Source: Treponema medium
GTDB lineage: Bacteria > Spirochaetota > Spirochaetia > Treponematales > Treponemataceae
Reading direction: 5' to 3'
NCBI RefSeq assembly: GCF_017161265.1
Contig: NZ_CP031393.1
Span: 2,542,001 to 2,606,000 of the forward strand
DNA length: 64,000 nt
Within the stretch, counting starts at the first letter, position 1. Each line of letters begins with the position of its first letter. The notes below the pieces were generated by a model. That model did no database searches. It was given only the letters and a program-made list of their open reading frames with translations, and was not told the DNA's origin. Shown here piece after piece: positions 43,080-50,274 of this stretch. The translations under genes and the position numbers were made by a program.

Positions 43080-43391
43080 GGCAACCGCACCAGATGTATT
43101 TTAAGCGGTTGCCTTCCTTTTGTACGAAATTTTATCTAAAATTTCGTACAGTTTATTTAGGAGAAGGGCAATCGTACCAGACGGGTAAATCAAATTCCGT
43201 AGAAACAAGGGGTTGTGAGACCATTTGAACCATCTTCAACTGTTGTACATCCGTGTACAACAGTTGAAGGCGAGTTTTGTGCGTGCACAAAACATCGCTG
43301 CTGTATGGAACCACTGCCATCCTTGGCAGTTCTGGTTGAACAGCCCCAGTATTTCTGCGGGGATATGCAAAAATGTCTGATGTATTTGCCC
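43080..43391. repeat. Nested palindromic element copy B carrying a three-hairpin module (copy 5)
   Basis: From the left come hairpin ggcaaccgc/gcggttgcc (43080-43113), hairpin tgtacgaaat/atttcgtaca (43121-43150), then outer repeats gggcaat...cagac (43166) and its complement ending ttgccct at 43391. Inside, ccgtagaaacaagggg pairs with ccccagtatttctgcgg. The apex holds three hairpins: 43234-43269, 43270-43298 (gcgag...catcgc) and 43308-43332. It separates the kinase gene from tRNA-Pro. Confidence 0.8.
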
Positions 43392-43532
43392 TGACTTCCG
43401 CTTGACAGGATACTTTATTTTCAGTAAAGTTACAACTCTTACTAAGTAACTGGTGGCATCTCTAAAAACTTGGTTAGATTTTTAGAGGTTCCTTGGTGTA
43501 TGCCGTATTTCAGTTACCGGTAATGTGTATAA

Positions 43533-43605
43533 CGGGATGTAGCCTAGGGGCTAAGGCGTCTGGTTTGGGACCAGAAGATCGGGGGTTCAAATCCCTCCAT
43601 CCCGA
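43533..43605 (+). tRNA. tRNA-Pro (anticodon TGG)
   Basis: All four arms fold: acceptor cgggatg/catcccg with discriminator A, D stem gcct/aggc, anticodon stem tctgg/ccaga with loop tttggga (anticodon TGG at 43566-43568), and T arm with ttcaaat loop. CCA is not encoded. A TTGACA at 43403 lies too far away to be a sure promoter; a cctctaaaaact-type hairpin lies at 43455-43492 between them. Confidence 0.95.
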
Positions 43606-43644
43606 TAGTTTATTTCAGCGATGATTACGTTATGCTTTTTGCAA

Positions 43645-43729
43645 GATGAGCAAAGGAAGCCCCCCTGTATAGGAGCGAGGGAAGCTGCGGCGAGGGCAGT
43701 TGGTTCAATTCCAACCGCCTTTACTCATC
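43645..43729 (+). other. tRNA-like or degenerate tRNA sequence
   Basis: A perfect T-arm (gttgg-ttcaatt-ccaac, 43699-43715) lies 40 bp after tRNA-Pro, and aaagg (43652) can pair with cctt(t) after it at tRNA distance (about 72 bases). A longer outer pair gatgag/ctcatc (43645-43650, 43724-43729) encloses it. No anticodon stem forms, so it is not a normal tRNA. It may be a decayed tRNA or an unrelated small structured RNA. Confidence 0.35.
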
Positions 43730-43896
43730 GTATCTTTTCATTTTAATGCTCCATCAGTTACTTGATAATACAAGGGTACCTCTAAAAACCCGAATTGTAG
43801 GCTTCTTTTCTTAGACAAATCACGATTTTATACAGTTTTTTCGTATTCTTAGTTGTTTATTCGATGGCGGGTATTAAAGCCGACTGCAACCACCTC

Positions 43897-44120
43897 GTCA
43901 AAAATATACATCCTTGTACATTTTTGACTGCGAGTTTTTTACAAAGCAAAAAACCCGTTTCTGTTTGGAACCACCGGCATCCGTGCCAGATCGCACACAC
44001 AGTGCGAAACGTTGAGCATTGCATATACCGCCATGGATGGCGGTGGTTCTACGCAGCAGCGATGTTTTGGCATAGTCACAACATCGCAGGCAAAACTATA
44101 CACGGATGTATAGTTTTGAC
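43897..44120. repeat. Inverted dimer of three-hairpin elements (copies 6 and 7)
   Basis: Copy 6 reads forward: hairpin 1 gtcaaaaatataca/tgtacatttttgac (43897-43928), a decayed central hairpin starting gcgagttttt (43930), and a partial third ggaaccaccggcatccgtgcc region (43967-43987). Copy 7 reads in reverse: hairpin 3 at 44025-44050, hairpin 2 gcgatgtt...aacatcgc (44059-44087) and hairpin 1 caaaactata/tatagttttg (44091-44118). The rest of the 43730-44271 spacer holds only hairpin scraps and no gene. Confidence 0.75.
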
Positions 44121-44271
44121 GAATGCTCTGCGTCAGGGTTGTTGATTTCTTGGTAAATACAAGGCTTTTTTCATAAAAAAGCTTTTTAACGTAAGTTAGT
44201 CCTTACATATACTGGAAATAGGGAACGGTGCAATTGTATTTCCTGTTTTCAATTATCCACTTCTGATAAAC

Positions 44272-44300
44272 TTGACTGAATGCGTATTTATACGTATTAT
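44272..44300 (+). promoter_or_regulatory. hicAB promoter with palindrome in the spacer
   Basis: TTGACT (44272-44277) and TATTAT (44295-44300) are 17 bp apart. The spacer holds the palindrome cgtat-tt-atacg (44283-44294), a likely site for HicB autorepression. The -10 ends 6 bp before the hicA ATG, implying a leaderless message. Confidence 0.6.
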
Positions 44301-44306
44301 CATTTC

Positions 44307-44495
44307 ATGAACTTTAAAGAAATGGAGAAGATGATAAAACAAGACGGATGGGTAAAACGTGATATAGTTGGGTCACATCATCACTATGAGCATCCGGTTA
44401 AAAAAGGGAAGGTTACTATTCCATTTCACGGTAATAAGGAGCTTTCAAAGTTTGTAGTAAATAGTATTCTTAAACAAGCAGGATTAAAGGAGTAA
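44307..44495 (+). CDS. hicA: HicA-type mRNA interferase toxin
   Basis: This approximately 62-residue protein has the double-stranded-RNA-binding-like HicA fold: NFKEMEKMIKQDGWVKRDIV, then GSHHHYEHPVKKGKVTIPFH with the catalytic His in GSH, and the final LKQAGL. It cleaves mRNA when free of HicB. The ATG at 44307 is preferred over 44280, which overlaps the promoter. hicB starts 4 bp after its stop. The toxin frame is intact, unlike the YoeB remnant at 7078. Confidence 0.9.
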   Translation: MNFKEMEKMIKQDGWVKRDIVGSHHHYEHPVKKGKVTIPFHGNKELSKFVVNSILKQAGLKE

Positions 44496-44499
44496 GACT

Positions 44500-44883
44500 A
44501 TGTATATTTATCCGGCAATTTTTTATAAAGATGAAAACGGTTATTCGGTTGTATTTTATGATATAGAACTTGCAACGATGGGAGACACATTGGAAGAAGC
44601 GTTGATAATGGCAGAGGAAGCATTGACAGGACGTATCTCTTTACTTTTAAAGGATGGAGAGACACTGCCCAATCCGACAGCTATAGAAGATATAGAAAAA
44701 CCGAAAGATGCGGAATTTATTACACTGGTAAAAACCGACCGTAAATATCTGGCACAGGAAAAAAGTGTTCGTAAAAATTTAACAATTCCTGCCTGGCTTG
44801 CTGAAGCTGCCGAAAATGCAGGATTAAATTTTTCGCAAGAGTTACAATGTGCTTTAAAAACGCGCTTGCATATTGGCATATAA
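44500..44883 (+). CDS. hicB: HicB-type antitoxin
   Basis: This 127-residue antitoxin has the partial RNase H-like HicB fold in residues 1-60 (YPAIFYKDENGYSVVFYDIE with TMGDTLEEALIMAEEAL). A C-terminal DNA-binding part follows, with TIPAWLAEAAENAGLNFSQE and LQCALKTRL, a ribbon-helix-helix-like end. It should bind HicA and the palindrome at 44283-44294. It follows hicA by 4 bp, with aaaggag before the ATG. Confidence 0.9.
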   Translation: MYIYPAIFYKDENGYSVVFYDIELATMGDTLEEALIMAEEALTGRISLLLKDGETLPNPTAIEDIEKPKDAEFITLVKTDRKYLAQEKSVRKNLTIPAWLAEAAENAGLNFSQELQCALKTRLHIGI

Positions 44884-44886
44884 ATT

Positions 44887-44917
44887 TTTTTATAAAAGTT
44901 AATAACTTTTATAAAAA
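44887..44917. terminator. Hairpin downstream of hicB
   Basis: Perfect 14-bp arms tttttataaaagtt and aacttttataaaaa surround a 3-base loop just after the hicB stop. It is AT-only, and a short T-run follows after acc. It could terminate hicAB on the plus strand. Confidence 0.45.
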
Positions 44918-45026
44918 CCTTTTATAACCTGTAGAATTATAGGGAACTTTTTATAAAAGAATGCACTCAATGGCAGCTACGGCAAAGGCGTGTTGATTAT
45001 CATGTCTTTAAAAAGCCGGTCAAAAC

Positions 45027-46547
45027 TTAGAGTGCGTCCGCTTCGAGGTCAATCCCGCGCAGGGCGGTAATCCGTACCCGAACCAGACTGCCCGCCGTTA
45101 TCGGCAGCCCTTCGCTGTCTTTTTGCGCTTGGGAAAAATTTACGACTACGGCACCGTCTACCTCCGGCGCTTGGAACCATGCCCGACCGAGCGCAATGCA
45201 GCATTGTGTGTTTTCTTCTTCATTGTTGTGTTCTTGCGGGATAATCTCTTCGATGAGAACGTCCATTTCCAGTCCGCAAAAAGCGGCAAGTTTTTGTTCG
45301 GTAATCTTTAATTGCAGTTCGTTAAGGGCAGTCTTGCGCTGTTCGGCAATTTTTGCCGGCACCTGTTTTTTCATATCGGCAGCCTTGGTTCCCTCTTCCT
45401 GCGAATAGGCGAATGCCCCTGACCAGAGGCTTTGTGCTGCCTGCAAAAAGGCTGCCGTCCGTTCAAAATCAGCTTGGGTTTCTCCCGGAAAGCCTGTTAA
45501 AAAAGTAGTACGGATAACCGCCTCCCCGTAGGGACTTTCCGCTGTGCGGAAAGCTGCGCGGATATTTTCTATCAACTTGAGATAGGTTTCGGCAGAACCG
45601 CAGCGGTTCATTGCACGGATAATCGGATCGGATCCGGATTGAAAGGGGATATCAAAGTAGGGGAGGAAGCGGGTGTCGGCAGTCATAATCGGCAAGATAT
45701 CCGGCGGAAAGTGGTCGGGATGAATATAGAGCAACCGGACGCTGAATGTTCCTTCAATACCGGAAATTGCGTGTAAAAGCTGCGCCAATCCCGAAAGCCC
45801 CTGTCTCTTTTGAGCCGGCAATGTGGGCAAGTTATTGTTAAGCCGGCTGCTGAGCTTATCTAGAGGCGTGGTGGTTTCATATACTGCAAGGTCTTGCCCG
45901 ATGAGGTTGAATTCTTTATATCCTTGCTGCACAAACCCCTGTATTTCATTGATGATACTGTCAAGCGGGCGACTTCTCACTGAGCCGCGTATCAGCGGTA
46001 TCGCGCAAAATGAACAGCAATTATCACAGCCTTCGGTAATTTTGATAAAGGCGGAACGAGGAAAGTTTAGCAGTTCGGGGCGCGAACCGCAGCATACGCC
46101 TTCTTGCGCAGGTTTAAGGAATGGACGGCTGTGTTCGGTAGAATGAACCGATTGATCATGTTCGTTCGGCGATTGTTGCTGCTGAGCAACCGGCGCATCC
46201 GGAAACAGCCGGTCGATAAGTATAGGGAGCTGAGATAAGTCTCCGTTACCGAAAAAGGCATCAGCTTCTTCAAAATCGGTTTTAAAGATGTCGCCATACC
46301 GTTCCGCCAAACAACCTGCCAGCAAAATTTTTGCCTGAGGATAGGCTGTTCGTGCGGTGATAACGGCTTCAATCGACTCACGTTTTGCAGGTTCGATAAA
46401 GCCGCATGAATTTACAATGATGAGATCGGCGTTTTCGGGTTCGACAGTTTTCTGCCAACCCTTATCGGTTAAGATGCCGATAAGCAGCTCACCGTCTACT
46501 TGATTTTTAGCACATCCGTGCTGATCAAGAAAGAAACGCTTAGTCAA
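45027..46547 (-). CDS. rimO: Ribosomal protein S12 methylthiotransferase RimO
   Basis: This 506-residue radical-SAM methylthiotransferase has the N-terminal UPF0004 domain (HGCAKNQVDGELL, IIVNSCGFIEPAKRES, LLAGCLAERY) with three cluster Cys. The radical-SAM motif CDNCCSFCAIP (CxxxCxxC) follows, then a C-terminal TRAM domain. FIEPAKRES and the NQVD form favour RimO, which modifies Asp88 of S12, over MiaB. It is about 60 residues longer than usual because of a Gln/His-rich insertion near residue 120-150. It overlaps the RodZ-like gene by 8 bp. Confidence 0.88.
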   Translation of the reverse strand: MTKRFFLDQHGCAKNQVDGELLIGILTDKGWQKTVEPENADLIIVNSCGFIEPAKRESIEAVITARTAYPQAKILLAGCLAERYGDIFKTDFEEADAFFGNGDLSQLPILIDRLFPDAPVAQQQQSPNEHDQSVHSTEHSRPFLKPAQEGVCCGSRPELLNFPRSAFIKITEGCDNCCSFCAIPLIRGSVRSRPLDSIINEIQGFVQQGYKEFNLIGQDLAVYETTTPLDKLSSRLNNNLPTLPAQKRQGLSGLAQLLHAISGIEGTFSVRLLYIHPDHFPPDILPIMTADTRFLPYFDIPFQSGSDPIIRAMNRCGSAETYLKLIENIRAAFRTAESPYGEAVIRTTFLTGFPGETQADFERTAAFLQAAQSLWSGAFAYSQEEGTKAADMKKQVPAKIAEQRKTALNELQLKITEQKLAAFCGLEMDVLIEEIIPQEHNNEEENTQCCIALGRAWFQAPEVDGAVVVNFSQAQKDSEGLPITAGSLVRVRITALRGIDLEADAL

Positions 46548-47658
46548 CTTCCATTACCACAAATTTATAACGTCCCGATTCATCATCCTTGATCCATTTT
46601 AAATCTTTAACGATGACTTCACCCGGGCGACTGACTTCTATATCGATGGTTTTTCCACCTGCAATAATTTGCATCTTAACAGCATTTCCATTTGATGCCC
46701 AAATACGGATACCGTTATTTGCTTGAACTGTCAGCTGTTCCGATTTTTGATAGTACCGTTCGTCTCGATTGGTTTTATCTTGTTCATAACGGAAGAGGCA
46801 ATAGCTTCGGAAAGTTGCATTTAAGGTTACCGGATATGCAGAACCGGCATCGAACAGTACTTTGTATTTTGCTGATTCGGACTGAGCTGCCTGATCGGGA
46901 ATTTTTATCGTAGGTGCTTCTGCAGAAACCGGTTCTGAAAACCCTGTGGTGAGTATTTCCACTAATGCACCCTTCGATTCATCTGCTGTATCGATATCTT
47001 CAACGGAAATTTTCACATCGGCAGTAACATCACCGTTTAGATCCAGTACAAGGCTTTGACCTAATGCAATAATTTGTGTTCCGATATCCGTTGCAAGATA
47101 CAGTTCAGGGGCTGTTTTCTCAACTTGTATTTGATAATCTTTTCCATTGATAGGGAGTGTAATAGTATCACCCTGAAAGAGCCGTTTTTCAAAGACCTCT
47201 TGAGAAAGAGTGTATGAAGCCTTCTCTTTTTTTTCTATAATTTCCGTCTGTTTAGCCGGCTGTATCGGTTTGTCTTTTATCGCGGTATCGATTTTTGTAA
47301 TCAATATTCTACCGACGAAAAATACTGCTATTAAAAGAAGGAATACTCCTATCCCGATAAATACGTTGCGTGGAACGGTAAATGACTTTTGAGGAATAAG
47401 CGTTTCAGGCGGAACTGCCGTTTCTTGTATTCGCGCCTGTTTATACAGTGTAACACACTCATTAGGATTTAAGCCTAAGTATTCTGCATAATTCCGTAAA
47501 AACCCGACAACATAAGGCTCTCCGGGAAATACTTCATACATACCCGTTTCAAGCGCCTCTAAATAGCGGCGAGCAATATTCGTTTCTCGCGAAGCCTGTT
47601 CAAGCCCTATCTGTTTTTCATTGCGTGCTGTTTCTAATACATTGCCTATATCCTGCAT
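46540..47658 (-). CDS. RodZ-like protein with N-terminal helix-turn-helix
   Basis: This 372-residue protein has a cytoplasmic HTH_25 domain (NVLETARNEKQIGLEQASRE, RYLEALETGMYEVFPGEPYV). One membrane helix at about residues 96-117 (FIGIGVFLLLIAVFFVGRIL) and a long periplasmic DUF4115-like beta domain follow. RodZ links MreB to the elongasome and sets cell shape. The periplasmic part is longer than in E. coli, so shape control in this spirochaete is inferred. It lies between the LolA-like gene and rimO on the minus strand. Confidence 0.82.
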   Translation of the reverse strand: MQDIGNVLETARNEKQIGLEQASRETNIARRYLEALETGMYEVFPGEPYVVGFLRNYAEYLGLNPNECVTLYKQARIQETAVPPETLIPQKSFTVPRNVFIGIGVFLLLIAVFFVGRILITKIDTAIKDKPIQPAKQTEIIEKKEKASYTLSQEVFEKRLFQGDTITLPINGKDYQIQVEKTAPELYLATDIGTQIIALGQSLVLDLNGDVTADVKISVEDIDTADESKGALVEILTTGFSEPVSAEAPTIKIPDQAAQSESAKYKVLFDAGSAYPVTLNATFRSYCLFRYEQDKTNRDERYYQKSEQLTVQANNGIRIWASNGNAVKMQIIAGGKTIDIEVSRPGEVIVKDLKWIKDDESGRYKFVVMEVD

Positions 47659-47695
47659 CTATTCCTTCCTGTATTCCGGCGGGGTAATTACTCTA

Positions 47696-48382
47696 TTATT
47701 CTTCAAATAAAAAATTGTTCATCATATCCGCATTCGGCGGTATATCGTATAAAAAGCGGGAATCCGGAATTCCCGTATTTAATCGGTAGTATGAAAAATC
47801 AAATGTAATCTTGCTGCCCGAAATAGGCCATGCTTCAATTCGTCTGATGAGCTTCGTTTCAGGCGAAACAAGCAGCCGGATATTCCTAAAAGTTTCCGAA
47901 GCTGAACGTCTATTAAGTGCAAGTATTACAACTCGTTCAGAGGAGCCTTCTTCCAACGGCTGAGGCTCAGCTCCTGTTTCATACGCAATGGTATATGAGC
48001 GTTTCAATAGCGATAGACCTTGAGGCGTGGCAAGGTTTGCTGTACCCGCAGAGGAATCTTTTTCTATCGTCTGATTTAAAACCATCCGATAGGAGGGAAC
48101 ATAGATGGTTAATGTGTCGCCGGTGAATAGAATAACCTGCTCATTCGGTTTGGTAAAATCAATGCGCAGCCGATTCGGTCGTTTGAAGTAGACGGTAGCT
48201 TCCATTGTCTGAACCTTTGAACCGGAACCGGTTGAAACGGTTAGGCTGGCAGTGTAATCGGAAAGCGCGCCGTATTGTTCGGACATTCCGGCAAAAAATA
48301 CGCTTGCAGTCGTAATGGATTGACAAAATGCTGTTATATAAAAGCCGAATATAACGGCAACAAAAACGATTGTTTTTTTCAT
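47696..48382 (-). CDS. LolA-like lipoprotein carrier / outer-membrane lipoprotein-sorting protein
   Basis: This 228-residue exported protein begins with a signal peptide ending ITAFCQS, which could be a type I cleavage site or a lipobox. The mature part has the LolA-type open beta-barrel pattern: YGALSDYTASLTV, TVYFKRPNRLRIDFTKPNEQ, VILFTGDTLTIYVPSYRMVL. LolA carries lipoproteins across the periplasm to the outer membrane. It is the first gene of the lolA-like/rodZ-like/rimO group. No LolB is nearby. Confidence 0.82.
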   Translation of the reverse strand: MKKTIVFVAVIFGFYITAFCQSITTASVFFAGMSEQYGALSDYTASLTVSTGSGSKVQTMEATVYFKRPNRLRIDFTKPNEQVILFTGDTLTIYVPSYRMVLNQTIEKDSSAGTANLATPQGLSLLKRSYTIAYETGAEPQPLEEGSSERVVILALNRRSASETFRNIRLLVSPETKLIRRIEAWPISGSKITFDFSYYRLNTGIPDSRFLYDIPPNADMMNNFLFEE

Positions 48383-48496
48383 CCGATTAGTAAAGCAGAA
48401 ATGAGCGATAAAGTCAATATTTGCAAAATTTCTCTCGAATCTCGGCTTACGATATTATGAAATAAGTTATTGATGTATAATGATTTATTATAAAGT

Positions 48497-48622
48497 ATGA
48501 ATACTCTACCGATCCTGCGTTCGATTTGCAAATGGGCGGGAATATCCGATAAATACAAAAACGACAAAACACTGCCGCAGTGCAAACATTGCGATTATCG
48601 AGAGGCTGTATCTCCGAGGTAA
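48497..48622 (+). CDS. Possible 41-residue Cys-containing small protein
   Basis: A short frame starts MNTLPILRSICKWAGISDKY and contains the pair CKHC near its end. It lies in the 297-bp gap between two minus-strand genes, with AT-rich sequence upstream but no convincing ribosome site. It may be a small zinc-binding protein or a chance frame; nothing else is seen in this gap. Confidence 0.25.
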   Translation: MNTLPILRSICKWAGISDKYKNDKTLPQCKHCDYREAVSPR

Positions 48623-48679
48623 TTATTACCGGTGTGCTTATATGAATCGGAAAAAGTAACAGCAAAAGGACATATCCGC

Positions 48680-49216
48680 TTATATCATTTTTTCGTAGAT
48701 AAACGCCTGCTTATCCCCGAACCATGCAAACCGGTCTAAAACCTGTGTGCGGATAAAGCCTTGTTTTTCATAAATCCTGATCGCTTTATGCCAATCTTCA
48801 TGCACAAGCAAAATAATCCGTTCCAACCGCGGAAAAACGGCAGCAATACGTTCTATAGAAGCTGCAAAAAATTTTTCGGCAATGCTTTGCCCGCGCACCT
48901 CCGGTAATAACGCAAAGGAAGAGATATACAAGGCTGTCCCTGCCGGCTGATGGCGCTCGCGTACCGAATGCCCTAAGGCAAACGCGTCGGCTCCAATCTC
49001 CGAAGAATCCCACAGTTCAGCTGTAAAATAACCGCACACGGATTGCGTATCGGCTTTAACAAGAACATAATTGCAATCGGAAGTATATGCGATGCGGTCG
49101 GCAAACACACTTTCGTCCTCAACGATGTTTTCTTCAAAACTCTGCCGTTCCACCTGCATAACCACAGCTAAATCTCTCGGTTCCGCTTTTCTTACACTAT
49201 ACCCTTTCGCTACCAT
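48680..49216 (-). CDS. GNAT family N-acetyltransferase (RimI-like)
   Basis: This approximately 178-residue protein has the GNAT core: YSVRKAEPRDLAVVMQVERQ at the start, YISSFALLPEVRGQSIAEKF with the acetyl-CoA loop (R-x-x-S/G-I-A), and the C-terminal NKAIRIYEKQGF-like HKAIRIYEKQGFIRT. This resembles RimI-like protein N-terminal acetylases, but substrate specificity is unknown. ATG at 49216 is preferred over the GTG at 49222. Nested element copy C lies immediately upstream. Confidence 0.8.
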   Translation of the reverse strand: MVAKGYSVRKAEPRDLAVVMQVERQSFEENIVEDESVFADRIAYTSDCNYVLVKADTQSVCGYFTAELWDSSEIGADAFALGHSVRERHQPAGTALYISSFALLPEVRGQSIAEKFFAASIERIAAVFPRLERIILLVHEDWHKAIRIYEKQGFIRTQVLDRFAWFGDKQAFIYEKMI

Positions 49217-49229
49217 TATCACTACCCCA

Positions 49230-49464
49230 AGGCAACCGCATCAGAAATACTTTAAGCGGTTGCCTACCAACTTGTGTGCAAAATTTTTTTAAAATTTTGC
49301 ACATTTTCTTCAAGAAACGGGCAATCACAGCAGATACGCGAATCAAATACCGTAGAATAGATAGGCTGTGAGACCATTTGAGACGCAACGCGGCGAAACT
49401 CTGGTTGAACAGCCTATCTATTCTGCGGGGTGGATATTATTAAAAGAATCCGCTGTGTTTGCCC
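49230..49464. repeat. Nested palindromic element, copy C
   Basis: Hairpin aggcaaccgc/gcggttgcct (49230-49265) and hairpin tgtgcaaaatttt/aaaattttgcaca (49275-49303) precede the main element. Its outer repeats are gggcaatcacagcaga (49319) and the complement ending gtttgccc at 49464. A 20-bp inner stem ccgtagaatagataggctgt pairs with acagcctatctattctgcgg with one wobble. It lies between the GNAT gene and the UDG-like gene. Confidence 0.8.
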
Positions 49465-49475
49465 TGAGCTCCTCA

Positions 49476-50270
49476 TCACCAGCCCAAGACTTCTTTACGG
49501 TGCAGCAAACCTATCGCCCGAAGATTTTCTTCCGTAGATTTATGCGCATCGCTCAATTTTTTAAAATCGATCGTAAAGCAGTTCATCGAAAAATGCTGAA
49601 AGACATAGACGGGAGCATCGGACATTCCCCCGTACTGCAGCCGCAACTCTTCCGCATACGCAGTAAAAAGAGACTTCTTCCTTAATTCACCATACCCGAC
49701 CAGCCACAGCGGACACCCAAGCACTCGCTGCAGAGCAGCAGTATGAGAGGCAAGCCATTTTTGCGTTTCTTCAAAGAGGCTGCAAAATTGTTCACCGCCA
49801 TGCTTGAGCAGATAATTAAGTTCCTTTGTCTTTGCCGTGTGAACGGGCGTTTTATTGAGAATAATAACCTCACGTCTAAAATCAATAGCGAGTTCGGGAT
49901 GACGGCGGAAAAAACCTTCCGCTACCTTCCCTGCCTGCCCTACCAGATAGCGTTGATTTTTATGCAGCTGCTCGTTTTTTCCCGGATTATCGCTGATGAT
50001 AATCAGTTTTATTGTATCTGAAGCTTGAACTTCGTCCAAACTATGATTATATACGATGGGCGTTTCTTGCGGGTAAGCAGGCGTCTTGTTATCTGCGGCT
50101 GCAGCCTGCTGTAACAGATGGAGCGTCCCCTGCCCCGCCGACCTTTGCACCGATGACGCCGCTTCACCAGGTGCTGAATATTCATAGCCGCAGCGGGTAA
50201 GCCATTGCCGGCATGATGCTTTAAAATCGGTTCTAAAGGCGGAAAAAGCTCGCCATTCTTTATCGGTCAT
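49476..50270 (-). CDS. Uracil-DNA glycosylase superfamily-like protein
   Basis: This 264-residue protein has a core resembling the UDG superfamily. LIIISDNPGKNEQLHKNQRY with LVGQAGKVAEGFF recalls the GEAPG...FVGxAG motif of family 4 enzymes. NKTPVHTAKTKEL follows at the expected place, and FQHFSMNC may replace the late HPS motif. The usual catalytic residues are altered, so DNA-repair activity is uncertain. It lies 5 bp downstream of the DMT gene on the minus strand. The first 90 residues are Ala/Gln-rich and unassigned. Confidence 0.6.
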   Translation of the reverse strand: MTDKEWRAFSAFRTDFKASCRQWLTRCGYEYSAPGEAASSVQRSAGQGTLHLLQQAAAADNKTPAYPQETPIVYNHSLDEVQASDTIKLIIISDNPGKNEQLHKNQRYLVGQAGKVAEGFFRRHPELAIDFRREVIILNKTPVHTAKTKELNYLLKHGGEQFCSLFEETQKWLASHTAALQRVLGCPLWLVGYGELRKKSLFTAYAEELRLQYGGMSDAPVYVFQHFSMNCFTIDFKKLSDAHKSTEENLRAIGLLHRKEVLGW

Positions 50271-50274
50271 CGGA

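Noticed and set aside
43645-43729. Selenocysteine tRNA
   Set aside because: The outer stem is long, but there is no TCA anticodon arm and no proper extra arm.
43080-44120. Dense repeats as a CRISPR array
   Set aside because: The repeats are palindromic modules of varied sequence and spacing, with no constant direct repeat and no cas genes in the window.
43864-44145. 93-codon plus-strand reading frame beside tRNA-Pro
   Set aside because: It runs through the inverted pair of hairpin elements and its residues are explained by those repeats.
49368-49685. 105-codon plus-strand frame near the UDG-like gene
   Set aside because: It overlaps nested element C and the antisense of the UDG-like gene, and has no recognisable protein features.
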